Assembly (NCBI RefSeq): GCF_029893235.1
Contig: NZ_JARXWE010000007.1
Span: 27,288-91,287 of the forward strand
Direction of reading: 5' to 3'
DNA length: 64,000 bases
From: Dysgonomonas sp. PH5-45
Lineage (GTDB): Bacteria; Bacteroidota; Bacteroidia; Bacteroidales; Dysgonomonadaceae
The translations under genes and the position numbers were made by a program. The notes beneath the pieces were generated by a model. It saw only the letters and a list, made by a program, of their open reading frames with translations, had not been told where the DNA came from and did no database searches. Shown piece after piece: positions 44,532 through 52,262 of the stretch. How positions within the stretch are numbered: position 1 is the first letter of the stretch; each line of letters opens with the position of its first letter.

Positions 44532-44562
44532 ACTACAAAAACACGCGGTGCGTTTCGTTTAT

Positions 44563-44805
44563 TTATTTTCTTTGATATTTTTCCTTTCGTTTCTTACTCT
44601 CGTCTCCAAAAAACAAAAGTGCTCCAATAACCGGATTTATACATGCGATGATTACATATTTCTTTGTTTCCTTTCTTGTCAGCAGATAGCTATTATGTAT
44701 CCTGTTCACAACATAAACAAGAAAAATAATATGCAGAATCGTAGATACAACAATTTCTGTCAAATCCAGAGTGCCTGCAAGTGTCATAAAACTCCAAAAA
44801 TCCAT
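44563..44805 (-). CDS. Small PLDc_N-like membrane protein, paralogue 3
   Basis: An 80-residue protein with two membrane helices. The C-terminal half (LLTRKETKKYVIIACINPVI, then GALLFFGDESKKRKEKYQRK) resembles the phospholipase D N-terminal (PLDc_N) membrane domain, without the catalytic domain. It shares this half with the products at 44947 and 45204. It is the last of three tandem genes. Function unknown. Confidence 0.6.
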   Translation of the reverse strand: MDFWSFMTLAGTLDLTEIVVSTILHIIFLVYVVNRIHNSYLLTRKETKKYVIIACINPVIGALLFFGDESKKRKEKYQRK

Positions 44806-44879
44806 AAGCTACTTTATATATTAAGTTTAGTCTAAAAATTATTGCCGTATTTTTGTTATCTCGGCAATAGGAAGAATGC

Positions 44880-44938
44880 TGTGTTTTATTAAAGATCCTT
44901 CGTTGCACTCAGGATGACAAAGCTAATATGTCTTATTT
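44880..44938. repeat. Truncated family B fragment
   Basis: Half of a B hairpin (AAAGATCCTTCGTTGCACTC, then AGGATGACAAAGC) followed by AGATAATTA without a right terminal repeat. It lies between the second and third paralogous membrane genes, so it may be a scar of insertion in the operon. Confidence 0.55.
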
Positions 44939-44946
44939 TCAGATAA

Positions 44947-45210
44947 TTAATTATTATTTTCTTGGCATTCTTTCTGCTTTTTATCTTCTGCTCTAAACAG
45001 CAAGAATAAACCCACAGCAGGATTTACGCACGAGATAACCGTATATTTCTTCACTTCTTCCTTCGTTATCAAACTACTATCGAACACCTTTTCAATGGCA
45101 TAAACAAGAAAAGCAGTATAGAAAGCCAAACAAACAACTATGCCCAACACAATGGTAAAATATGTAAACTCTGCAAATTCCATAAATTTTAATATTTTTA
45201 AAGTTACCAA
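44947..45210 (-). CDS. Small PLDc_N-like membrane protein, paralogue 2
   Basis: An 87-residue two-helix membrane protein (YFTIVLGIVVCLAFYTAFLV; VISCVNPAVGLFLLFRAEDK). The linker LITKEEVKKYT matches the other two genes. The initiator could also be the internal MEFAEF at residue 10. Its start overlaps the end of the preceding gene (45204) by 7 bp, showing co-transcription. Function unknown. Confidence 0.6.
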   Translation of the reverse strand: MVTLKILKFMEFAEFTYFTIVLGIVVCLAFYTAFLVYAIEKVFDSSLITKEEVKKYTVISCVNPAVGLFLLFRAEDKKQKECQENNN

Positions 45211-45437
45211 CGTTGTCCTTCTTCTTTATTCCCAAAATACCGTTCTTTCCTTTTTCGGCTCTCAGCCTGACGATAAAGCACAATTCCAAAAATGGGAAGA
45301 GCGCAGATAATGATGACATATCGTCTTATCTCTTCCTTTGTCATCAAGGTACTTTTAAAGACCTTATTCACCTCATAAGCCAAAGAGATAGGACTCAGAA
45401 GCAGACCGATAATTATTATATAAAACGTGTATTCCAT
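45204..45437 (-). CDS. Small PLDc_N-like membrane protein, paralogue 1
   Basis: The start MEYTFYIIIIGLLLSPISLA at 45437 is preferred over the ATG 12 bp upstream. Two helices flank the linker LMTKEEIRRYV, and the end is charged (ESRKRKERYFGNKEEGQRW). It is the first gene of the trio. Tandem genes of this type could be immunity or stress proteins, but nothing in the sequence decides. Confidence 0.6.
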   Translation of the reverse strand: MEYTFYIIIIGLLLSPISLAYEVNKVFKSTLMTKEEIRRYVIIICALPIFGIVLYRQAESRKRKERYFGNKEEGQRW

Positions 45438-45538
45438 AATATTTAACAATCAAATATCGTAAATATATAAAAATAAATGCCAATTCGCAAATTTTAATAC
45501 AAAAACAATAACAAACAGTCACACCCTGATAAAACAAA

Positions 45539-45687
45539 GCGGGTGTCCCAAAAGTCGATTGATGGCATCAAATTGATACTCTCTACTGTCATGTTGAACG
45601 ATAGTGAAACATCTCTTCTGTATCAAAAGAGATTCTTCCCTACGGTCAGAAAGACAAAGAAATCAAAAACTACTTTTGGGGCACCCG
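45539..45687. repeat. Family A palindromic repeat, copy 5
   Basis: A 149-bp copy with ends GCGGGTGTCCCAAAAGTCGA and, inward from the right, GCGGGTGCCCCAAAAGTAGT. The inner hairpin is intact. No flanking direct repeat is clear. It lies between the trio and the calycin-like gene. Confidence 0.78.
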
Positions 45688-45738
45688 CCTCCTTAAAAAA
45701 CAATCTTTTTACCTAATATCCCGAATGTGATATTTATA

Positions 45739-46902
45739 TTATTTCACGAATACTTTTTGTGTATATCCGTTCACCGAAACCAGATAAACGCCTTTCGGCA
45801 AGTTTACCGAAACAACGTCCGCACTCGTGCTTACCTGCTTGTATACTTGTCCCGAAAGGGTGTAAACAACGGCCTGTCCGTTATTTTCGGACTGAATATA
45901 CACCACGCCTTTATCTGTCCATATGACAGGTGTGTGTTCTGCTAGCGCTTCGTCATTGATGCCGCTTGTCTCTATCTTTGTTCCTTTGAAAAACACTGGA
46001 ATGCTGCCCAACACAGGTATTTCAATAGTGAAGAGGATATCGGCAGTATTACCTTCCACAAAACCTTTTATAGTAATACCGATATTCATATCGACACCCA
46101 TTATATTCAACACTACTTTCTGTGCGGTTGCTTGCAAAACGTAAATCCCGTTGCTTTGCAAAGTGACAGGAATTTCGTCCAATATTATATCTCCGAGCGA
46201 CAATTCGACAGGGTCACCTTCCTGTGGCAGCATAAATTTGAAGTCACGGATAGCAAATTTAATAGCGTCGCCTAAAACCGAAGCCTCAAGGCTCACTGTA
46301 TCGGGCTGTTCTACGATAAGTGTTTCGCCCCCGTTCAGTTCCGCAAGATCCACTTTAAGATCTCCTCCATAATTGCCCAAGATAGGTGTTACATCGGTCA
46401 AGGAAGGTCCTTCTTTATCAGGAATTATTTCGCCCGAAAATTCAACAGGAACATTTCCCACAAATGGCACTTTTATCGTGAAAACGATATCAGCCTTTTC
46501 GCCTTTCACTTCACCGGATATCGTTATGCTGATGTTCATTCCCAACAGTTTTACTGTCTGTACGGTTTCCTTCAAAGAATAAACACCGTCTTTCAGCACA
46601 ACGGGAATCTCGTCCAAAACGATATCGCCCAACACAAATTCTGTTGGCTCCTTGCCTTCTTGCGGCATCGTAAACTTAAAGTCTCTTATCACGAACTTAA
46701 CGGCTCCGGCCAAGTCAGAAGATTCGAGGCTGATAGTGTCGGTCGACTCAACAATACCACCGCTCATACCCGAAAGGTCTGCTTTGAGGCTTCCGCTATA
46801 ATTGCCCAAGATAGGGTCTACCGTTTCGGCCATCGATGGCAAGAAAAAGCCTAAACACACCAAAATGCTTAGAAATAGTTTTTTTGTAAAAAGTTTTTTC
46901 AT
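45739..46902 (-). CDS. T9SS protein with two calycin-like domains
   Basis: A 387-residue secreted protein (signal MKKLFTKKLFLSILVCLGFF...PSMA). Two homologous beta-barrel repeats of about 140 residues start PILGNYSGSLKADLSGMSGG and PILGNYGGDLKVDLAELNGG, the pattern of calycin-like lipid-binding domains of Bacteroidota. Each contains a FKF(T/M)(M/L)PQEG strand. The end (VVYTLSGQVYKQVSTSADVV, then LPKGVYLVSVNGYTQKVFVK) is a type A T9SS sorting domain. Probably surface-exposed; ligand unknown. Confidence 0.8.
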   Translation of the reverse strand: MKKLFTKKLFLSILVCLGFFLPSMAETVDPILGNYSGSLKADLSGMSGGIVESTDTISLESSDLAGAVKFVIRDFKFTMPQEGKEPTEFVLGDIVLDEIPVVLKDGVYSLKETVQTVKLLGMNISITISGEVKGEKADIVFTIKVPFVGNVPVEFSGEIIPDKEGPSLTDVTPILGNYGGDLKVDLAELNGGETLIVEQPDTVSLEASVLGDAIKFAIRDFKFMLPQEGDPVELSLGDIILDEIPVTLQSNGIYVLQATAQKVVLNIMGVDMNIGITIKGFVEGNTADILFTIEIPVLGSIPVFFKGTKIETSGINDEALAEHTPVIWTDKGVVYIQSENNGQAVVYTLSGQVYKQVSTSADVVSVNLPKGVYLVSVNGYTQKVFVK

Positions 46903-47071
46903 AAAAATTATTTTAGAGATGAATTAAAGCAAAGATGCTGTTATTGGGTTGCCCCGGATACGCTTTATGCCCCGCACAAGGGAAAAAGGGCATGGGCAAA
47001 ATTCCCCATAACATTCTTTATTAAAAACAAATTAAACTAAAAACAGGTTTATTTATTTAACAAAATAAAAG

Positions 47072-47094
47072 AAGTCCGCTTACCAAGCGGACTT
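47072..47094 (-). terminator. Terminator of rpsB-tsf
   Basis: AAGTCCGCTT pairs perfectly with AAGCGGACTT around ACC; on the minus strand a TTTTATTTTG run follows. It lies 33 bp beyond the tsf stop. Confidence 0.85.
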
Positions 47095-47126
47095 TCTTCA
47101 AATATATAGAGGAAAACCTCCTGAAT

Positions 47127-47951
47127 TTATTCTGCGTTCAGAGTGAAGCGTTTGAAACCTACTACGGCAAGCTCTTTATCGGTTTGAGCCAAATACTGGC
47201 CGATAGTTTGTTTTGGGTTCTTAACGAACTCTTGTTCAAGAAGCGTAAACTCTTTGTAAAATTTCTGCAATGCACCTTCAGCAATACGGTCGAGCAGATT
47301 TTCAGGTTTACCTGCTTCGCGTGCTTTTTCGCGCGCAAGGTTCATTTCTCTTTCTCTGATGGCTTCCGAAACTTCTTCCGCGATAAGAGCCACAGGATTC
47401 ATGGCTGCGATCTGCATAGCTACGTCTTTAGCAACCTGAGCATCAACGTCTTTTTTGTTGAAGCCTACTATTGTCGCAAGCTTGTTTCCGGGGTGGATGT
47501 AAGCAACCACATAAGGAGCCGAAATAGTTTCGTAAGCGCCCAACTCCATTTTTTCGCCTGTGATACCCATACGGTCGGTAACCAAATCGGCAATTTTGCG
47601 GCCGTCTACTTCAACAGCGTTCAGTTCGTCGAGCGAAGCCGGTTTCTTATCCAAAGCCGCATTAAGGATGCTTTTTGTAAGGTCAACAAAGTCGGCGTTA
47701 ATAGCCACAAAGTCAGTTTCGCATTTCAAGGCCACGATAGCGCCAAACTCACCGTTAACGGCTGCCAATACACAACCTTCGGATGCGTCGCGGTCGCCAC
47801 GTTTAGCGGCAAAAGCCTGACCTTTTTTACGTATTATTTCGATTGCTTTTTCAAAATCACCAGCTGCTTCGTTCAAAGCATTTTTACAATCCATCATACC
47901 CGCGCCTGTTCTTTTACGCAAGTTTTGGATATCTGCCATTGTTACTGCCAT
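47127..47951 (-). CDS. tsf: Elongation factor Ts
   Basis: A 274-residue guanine nucleotide exchange factor for EF-Tu. The N-terminal UBA-like domain (IQNLRKRTGAGMMDCKNALN) and the key Tu-contact segment RGDRDASEGCVLA-type core are present; the family motif ALKCETDFVA and HPGNKLATIVGF follow. The C-terminal NPKQTIGQYLAQTDKELAVV completes it. It follows rpsB in the usual rpsB-tsf order, with a 120-bp gap between them. Length is close to normal. Confidence 0.95.
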   Translation of the reverse strand: MAVTMADIQNLRKRTGAGMMDCKNALNEAAGDFEKAIEIIRKKGQAFAAKRGDRDASEGCVLAAVNGEFGAIVALKCETDFVAINADFVDLTKSILNAALDKKPASLDELNAVEVDGRKIADLVTDRMGITGEKMELGAYETISAPYVVAYIHPGNKLATIVGFNKKDVDAQVAKDVAMQIAAMNPVALIAEEVSEAIREREMNLAREKAREAGKPENLLDRIAEGALQKFYKEFTLLEQEFVKNPKQTIGQYLAQTDKELAVVGFKRFTLNAE

Positions 47952-48071
47952 AACTTCAATTTCTTTATTTTATTTTTATACTTAATTTCTAAACAAAAAA
48001 GTTAAGAGATAAGTGCTGATAACGAGAACTGTTCCAGCACTTAAATCCTAACATATTACTGATAGTATTTC

Positions 48072-48929
48072 TTATTCTTCGTCTTCTTTAACGAATTTGC
48101 TGGCAACTGCCGCCTTCAAAGCTTCTTCGTCATCTTTCGATGCGCGCTCTTTCTTTGCGCCTGTTCTGGCACGGCGTTCTTTGCGTTCTTCGCCGTCTTC
48201 TTCGGCTTGCGCCTCAGCTGCATTGGCGTCAGCTTTTTCTATCTTTCTTTCTTCCAATCCTTCTTTAATGGCTCCGCATACATGACCTACGATAACTTCG
48301 ATAGATTTCGAAGCGTCATCGTTGGCTGGGATAACGAAGTCGATGCTTGTAGGATCAGAGTTTGTATCTACCATCGCAAATACAGGGATACCCAATCGTT
48401 GAGCCTCTTTCACAGCGATGTGCTCTTTCAATACGTCAACCACGAACAAAGCCGATGGCAAACGCGTAAGGTCTTGGATAGAACCTAAGTTTTTCTCCAA
48501 TTTGGCACGTTGGCGTGTGATTTGAAGTTTTTCTCTTTTCGAAAGTGTATCGAAAGTTCCGTCTTTAATCATTTTGTCGATTGTCGACATTTTTTTGATT
48601 GCTTTACGGATTGTTGGGAAGTTTGTTAACATACCACCCGGCCAACGCTCAATCACGTATGGCATATTTACTGATTGGGCAAGGTCTGCGATAGCTTGTT
48701 TTGCTTGTTTTTTTGTAGCAACAAACAATACTTTTTTGCCCGATTTTGCAATTTGTCTCAAAGCAGCGGCAGCCTCATCGGCTTTGGCAACTGTTTTGTA
48801 AAGGTCAATGATGTGGATACCATTGCGCTCCATAAAAATGTAAGGAGCCATTGCCGGATTCCATTTTCTCTTCAGGTGACCGAAGTGCACACCGGCATCA
48901 AGTAATTGGTCAAATTCTAATTTTGCCAT
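48072..48929 (-). CDS. rpsB: 30S ribosomal protein S2
   Basis: A 285-residue S2 protein with GVHFGHLKRKWNPAMAPYIF, YVIERWPGGMLTNFPTIRKA and LFVVDVLKEHIAVKEAQRLG. Residues 235-285 form a charged Glu/Lys/Arg-rich extension beyond the usual core, as often seen in Bacteroidota. It binds the 30S subunit together with S1. A 223-bp leader with hairpins precedes it, which may carry autoregulation by S2. Confidence 0.96.
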   Translation of the reverse strand: MAKLEFDQLLDAGVHFGHLKRKWNPAMAPYIFMERNGIHIIDLYKTVAKADEAAAALRQIAKSGKKVLFVATKKQAKQAIADLAQSVNMPYVIERWPGGMLTNFPTIRKAIKKMSTIDKMIKDGTFDTLSKREKLQITRQRAKLEKNLGSIQDLTRLPSALFVVDVLKEHIAVKEAQRLGIPVFAMVDTNSDPTSIDFVIPANDDASKSIEVIVGHVCGAIKEGLEERKIEKADANAAEAQAEEDGEERKERRARTGAKKERASKDDEEALKAAVASKFVKEDEE

Positions 48930-49152
48930 TCTTTGTTTAATTTTTTAATCGTTTACTTTCTTTTTCTGTTTCTTTCCGAATTGCCGGGTAGTCCCCTAAG
49001 TATGGGGGAGTCCCGCCAATTTAGATGCTAAACGTTATATCTTTCAGGCAGTGCGGGCAAAAACCCATGCACTTAATATTCTATTGTCACACAGCGACGG
49101 CCACAAGCGGTATTCCCCAAGACGACCGGCATGAGTGAAAGCCATAAACAAA
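48930..49152 (-). promoter_or_regulatory. rpsB leader with conserved-looking hairpins
   Basis: On the minus strand GTGCATGGG and GCCCGCAC form a stem around TTTTT, and CCCC-CATACTTA-GGGG forms another, enclosed by GCGGG/CCCGG. The region holds no frame of interest and is long for this compact ribosomal locus. S2 leader RNAs regulate rpsB-tsf in other bacteria, so a similar role is possible. This is an inference from position and structure. Confidence 0.4.
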
Positions 49153-49545
49153 TTAACGTTTCGAGAATTGGAATCTCTTTCTCGCTTTTGGTTGTCCCGG
49201 TTTTTTACGTTCTACCACACGTGGGTCGCGAGTCATAAACCCTTCAGCTCTTAGAGCAGGTTTATCTTCCGGATTGATTTTAACAAGAGCACGGGCTATA
49301 CCTAAACGGGCAGCTTCCGACTGTCCTTTATAACCACCGCCATTCAAGTTAATCTTAATATCGTATTTTTCTGCAACGCCCAATTTGTTGAGGGGTTGAG
49401 TAACCACGTATTGAAGAATAGTTGAAGGGAAGTAGTTGGCCAACTCGCGTTTGTTGATAATGATTTTTCCGGTTCCTTCGCTAACGTACACACGCGCTAC
49501 AGCAGCTTTACGTCTTCCGATTGCATTTATAACTTCCATTGTCAT
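49153..49545 (-). CDS. rpsI: 30S ribosomal protein S9
   Basis: A 130-residue S9 protein: NAIGRRKAAVARVYVSEGTG and GGGYKGQSEAARLGIARALV, and the basic C-terminus PGQPKARKRFQFSKR that reaches the P-site tRNA. Starts at 49545 (MTMEV) or 49539 (MEV) are both possible; the first overlaps the rplM stop by one base. The rplM-rpsI pair is conserved in bacteria. Confidence 0.97.
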   Translation of the reverse strand: MTMEVINAIGRRKAAVARVYVSEGTGKIIINKRELANYFPSTILQYVVTQPLNKLGVAEKYDIKINLNGGGYKGQSEAARLGIARALVKINPEDKPALRAEGFMTRDPRVVERKKPGQPKARKRFQFSKR

Positions 49546-50000
49546 TATTTAAGTACGTTAATATCTATTGTTTTGGGTTGTTGAGCAGCATGGTTGTGCT
49601 CAGCTCCGGCATACACATGTAGGTTTCTGAGAAGTGCTGCGCCTAATTTGTTTTTAGGCAACATACCTTTCACCACTTTGAGCATCAAACGGTCTGCGCC
49701 TTTTTCCAAAAGAGCGGCAGGAGTTGTTTCTCTTTGTCCACCGGGATAGCCTGTATATCTGAGGTAAACACGGTCGGTCCATTTATTACCTGTCAATACA
49801 ACTTTTTCTGCATTGATAATAATCACATTATCGCCACAGTCTACGTGTGGAGTATAATTTGGTTTATACTTTCCTCTTAAAATTTTTGCTACTTTCGAAG
49901 CCAAACGACCCAAAGTTTGTCCGTCAGCATCAACCACAACCCATTCTTTGTTTGCAGTTGCCTTATTAGCAGAAATGGTCTTATAACTTAAAGTATCCAC
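49545..50000 (-). CDS. rplM: 50S ribosomal protein L13
   Basis: A 151-residue L13 protein with WVVVDADGQTLGRLASKVAK, HVDCGDNVIIINAEKVVLTG and MLPKNKLGAALLRNLHVYAG. It is an early assembly protein of the 50S subunit. It is translationally linked to rpsI by a one-base overlap. Length is normal. Confidence 0.97.
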   Translation of the reverse strand: MDTLSYKTISANKATANKEWVVVDADGQTLGRLASKVAKILRGKYKPNYTPHVDCGDNVIIINAEKVVLTGNKWTDRVYLRYTGYPGGQRETTPAALLEKGADRLMLKVVKGMLPKNKLGAALLRNLHVYAGAEHNHAAQQPKTIDINVLK

Positions 50001-50574
50001 TTTCTTTAATTGTTTTTAATTTGTTAATGACTCCACGGTTTGGCTCAACTGTTATCTCTGCGTTTTGGGCTAAGGGGTAAAACGCATAACAATATATATA
50101 CCAAACACTTACGCTTATGCTTTCAATAATCGGTTCGCAAAATTACAGTTTTTGACCGAGATATCAAAAAAAAAGCCGATAAATTTAAAAGGTTCGTATT
50201 ATGCCACAACGCTTTGGGGGCATCGCTCTGTTTTCCTTTTCTTTTTCATTACAGCCTTTTAAAGTAAGGCAAAGAGCCAAATATTTGCACAAACACTCCC
50301 TCCGGGCTTTGCCCGAGCCGGTAAAACGAAAATCCAAAGCATTCCGGGTAACTCTTCCTGTGGGGGATAACAAACTGAATACAGCCAACCGGTAATGCTA
50401 TTAAACAATAATAATAAAGGCTGTTTTATTGAAAAATTATAATAAAAATGTCTATTGTGTTTTTAAACCGCATTGTTTTTTTTCAAAAAAATAAAAATAA
50501 CACGTATCTTTGCTTCCGATTCTTTTTCGAAAATGTATATTGTTTATTATTTTTAATCTTTTCTATAAAACCCT
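50001..50574. other. Divergent intergenic region, rplM to the Nudix gene
   Basis: No gene is believed here; a 64-codon frame at 50201 has poor composition. A -7 box TATCTTTG lies at 50505-50512 for the plus-strand gene, without a good TTTG at the right distance. The rplM leader (50001-50110) holds AT-rich DNA with short GC blocks (GGTTTGGCTC, GCGTTTTGGGC) that may fold weakly. Confidence 0.45.
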
Positions 50575-51357
50575 ATGGAGAAAACAAATCCTGTAAAGTC
50601 TTTTAGCAGTTTTTTAAAAGACCAGAAATATCAGCCGGGCATTTTTATAGCGTGTGTAACTTTCGGGTTTCAGGATGGGCTTCTCAAAGTCTTACTGAAC
50701 AGATACGGGTCGGCGCCTTGGATGCTTCCGGTAGGCTTTATTTATCGGGACGAAGATATAGATACCGCCGCCAAACGCATACTTGAAAGCAGGACATCCT
50801 TTACCGATATTTACCTCAAGCAATTCAGTACTTTTGGCAGTATCGACGCAATCCACACCAACGAAAATGTTGAATTCGCAACCCTGTTGGGAATAGGCCA
50901 ACCCGAAATTCAATGGTTCGAACAACGCTTCATCACCATTGGATACTACTCGTTTGTTAATATCGCTAAAGTTAAAATAGAATCGACACACTGGGAAGAA
51001 GAAAACAAATGGTTTGCCATAAACGACCTGCCTCCATTGAGGACAGAGCACGACAAAATGATACAATACGCCTTAGAAAGCATCCGTAACCAGATGGGAA
51101 ACATCCCGATTGGCTATCAGTTGCTCCCCGAAAAATTCACGATGCCCGAACTACGCCTCATATACGAAGCCATTTTGGGGCGTGAGCTCGACCGCCGTAA
51201 CTTTCAGCGGAAAATGCTTTCTACGGGATTAATGAAAAAACTGAGCGAAACAAAAAAATGTGGTTCGCACAAATCGCCTTTCCTCTACACATTCAACCAC
51301 GAAAAATACGCTCACTCTATGGAATTTGACTTACCTTTGATGACTTGGAAAATATAA
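50575..51357 (+). CDS. Degenerate-Nudix transcription regulator, NrtR-like
   Basis: A 260-residue protein. Residues 20-150 form a Nudix fold, but the catalytic box is degraded: it reads GFIYRDEDIDTAAKRILESR in place of G-x5-E-x7-R-E-x2-E-E-x-G, with RE replaced by RI and EE-x-G by ES-R-T. Residues 180-250 form a winged helix (MPELRLIYEAILGRELDRRN, FQRKMLSTGLMKKL). This arrangement is that of NrtR/AraR-type regulators, which bind ADP-ribose or sugar-nucleotide ligands without hydrolysis. It is followed by a LuxR-type gene at a 14-bp gap. The target is unknown. Confidence 0.75.
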   Translation: MEKTNPVKSFSSFLKDQKYQPGIFIACVTFGFQDGLLKVLLNRYGSAPWMLPVGFIYRDEDIDTAAKRILESRTSFTDIYLKQFSTFGSIDAIHTNENVEFATLLGIGQPEIQWFEQRFITIGYYSFVNIAKVKIESTHWEEENKWFAINDLPPLRTEHDKMIQYALESIRNQMGNIPIGYQLLPEKFTMPELRLIYEAILGRELDRRNFQRKMLSTGLMKKLSETKKCGSHKSPFLYTFNHEKYAHSMEFDLPLMTWKI

Positions 51358-51371
51358 CAAGCCGGTAACTT

Positions 51372-52250
51372 ATGAATTTCTTAGCAGAAACCTCCGTACT
51401 CTCTGACCATATCAACGAAAACTTGCAGCTGATACCCGTAATCAGCCGCTTCGGTATAAGATTGGGCTTGGGCGACAAAACCGTGCATACCATCTGCACG
51501 GAGTACAACCTGAATACGGATTTCGTTTTAGCCATACTGAACACATACCTGAACGAGGATTATTTCCCCGAAAAAAAACTTCAGGAGTTCGATATCGCAC
51601 TGGTTTCTAACTATCTGAAACAAACCGACCAGTATTACGCGCATGCCCTTGTGCCCAATATAGAAAAGCACCTCAATGCCTTTATAGCCATGAGCGACCC
51701 CGGCAACAAGCAACTGACGCTGATAAGCAAACTATTTGTGCGGTTTAAGGAAGAGTTGATGTCGCGTATCCGCAAAGGGCTTTTGGAGGACGACACGGCA
51801 CATGCCCTGCTATTCGACCTCAAGAACATCCTCGTTAAGCACATCAGCGGTAACTTTAATGAAAACCTCTGCTATGCCGTTGTATTTTCGATAGACAGTC
51901 TGGCGCACGACCTCAACAAGCACAACCGCATAAGGGAGCGCATACTGAAACCCATGATAGACAACCTTGCCGACGCAGGCATTGACGACTGGCAAAGCCT
52001 GATAGCCGGAGAAAAATCGGCCGTGACCGACGAATCGCTCGAAATTTCGCCACGCGAACTCGAAGTACTCAAACTGGTTGCTATGGGCTTACTAAACAAA
52101 GAAGTAGCCGACCGCCTGAACATCAGCCTGAACACAGTGCTTTCGCATCGCAAAAACATTACGGCAAAGCTTGGGATAAAAACCGTTTCGGGTTTGATTT
52201 TCTACTGCATCAGTCACGGATACATCTCGGCCGACGAAATAGAGCTGTAA
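51372..52250 (+). CDS. LuxR-type regulator with RIC/hemerythrin-like domain
   Basis: A 292-residue protein. Residues 225-290 form a LuxR HTH (SPRELEVLKLVAMGLLNKEV, then NISLNTVLSHRKNITAKLG). The N-terminal part resembles ScdA_N (IPVISRFGIRLGLGDKTVHT) followed by a hemerythrin-like helical bundle (SLAHDLNKHNRIRERI). In RIC proteins His pairs hold a di-iron centre; here one His-His pair seems replaced (TDQYYAHALVP), so it may sense iron, oxygen or nitric oxide weakly or not at all. It probably forms an operon with the Nudix-like regulator. The assignment of the N-terminal domain is inference. Confidence 0.7.
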   Translation: MNFLAETSVLSDHINENLQLIPVISRFGIRLGLGDKTVHTICTEYNLNTDFVLAILNTYLNEDYFPEKKLQEFDIALVSNYLKQTDQYYAHALVPNIEKHLNAFIAMSDPGNKQLTLISKLFVRFKEELMSRIRKGLLEDDTAHALLFDLKNILVKHISGNFNENLCYAVVFSIDSLAHDLNKHNRIRERILKPMIDNLADAGIDDWQSLIAGEKSAVTDESLEISPRELEVLKLVAMGLLNKEVADRLNISLNTVLSHRKNITAKLGIKTVSGLIFYCISHGYISADEIEL

Positions 52251-52262
52251 GCGCACAATTTA

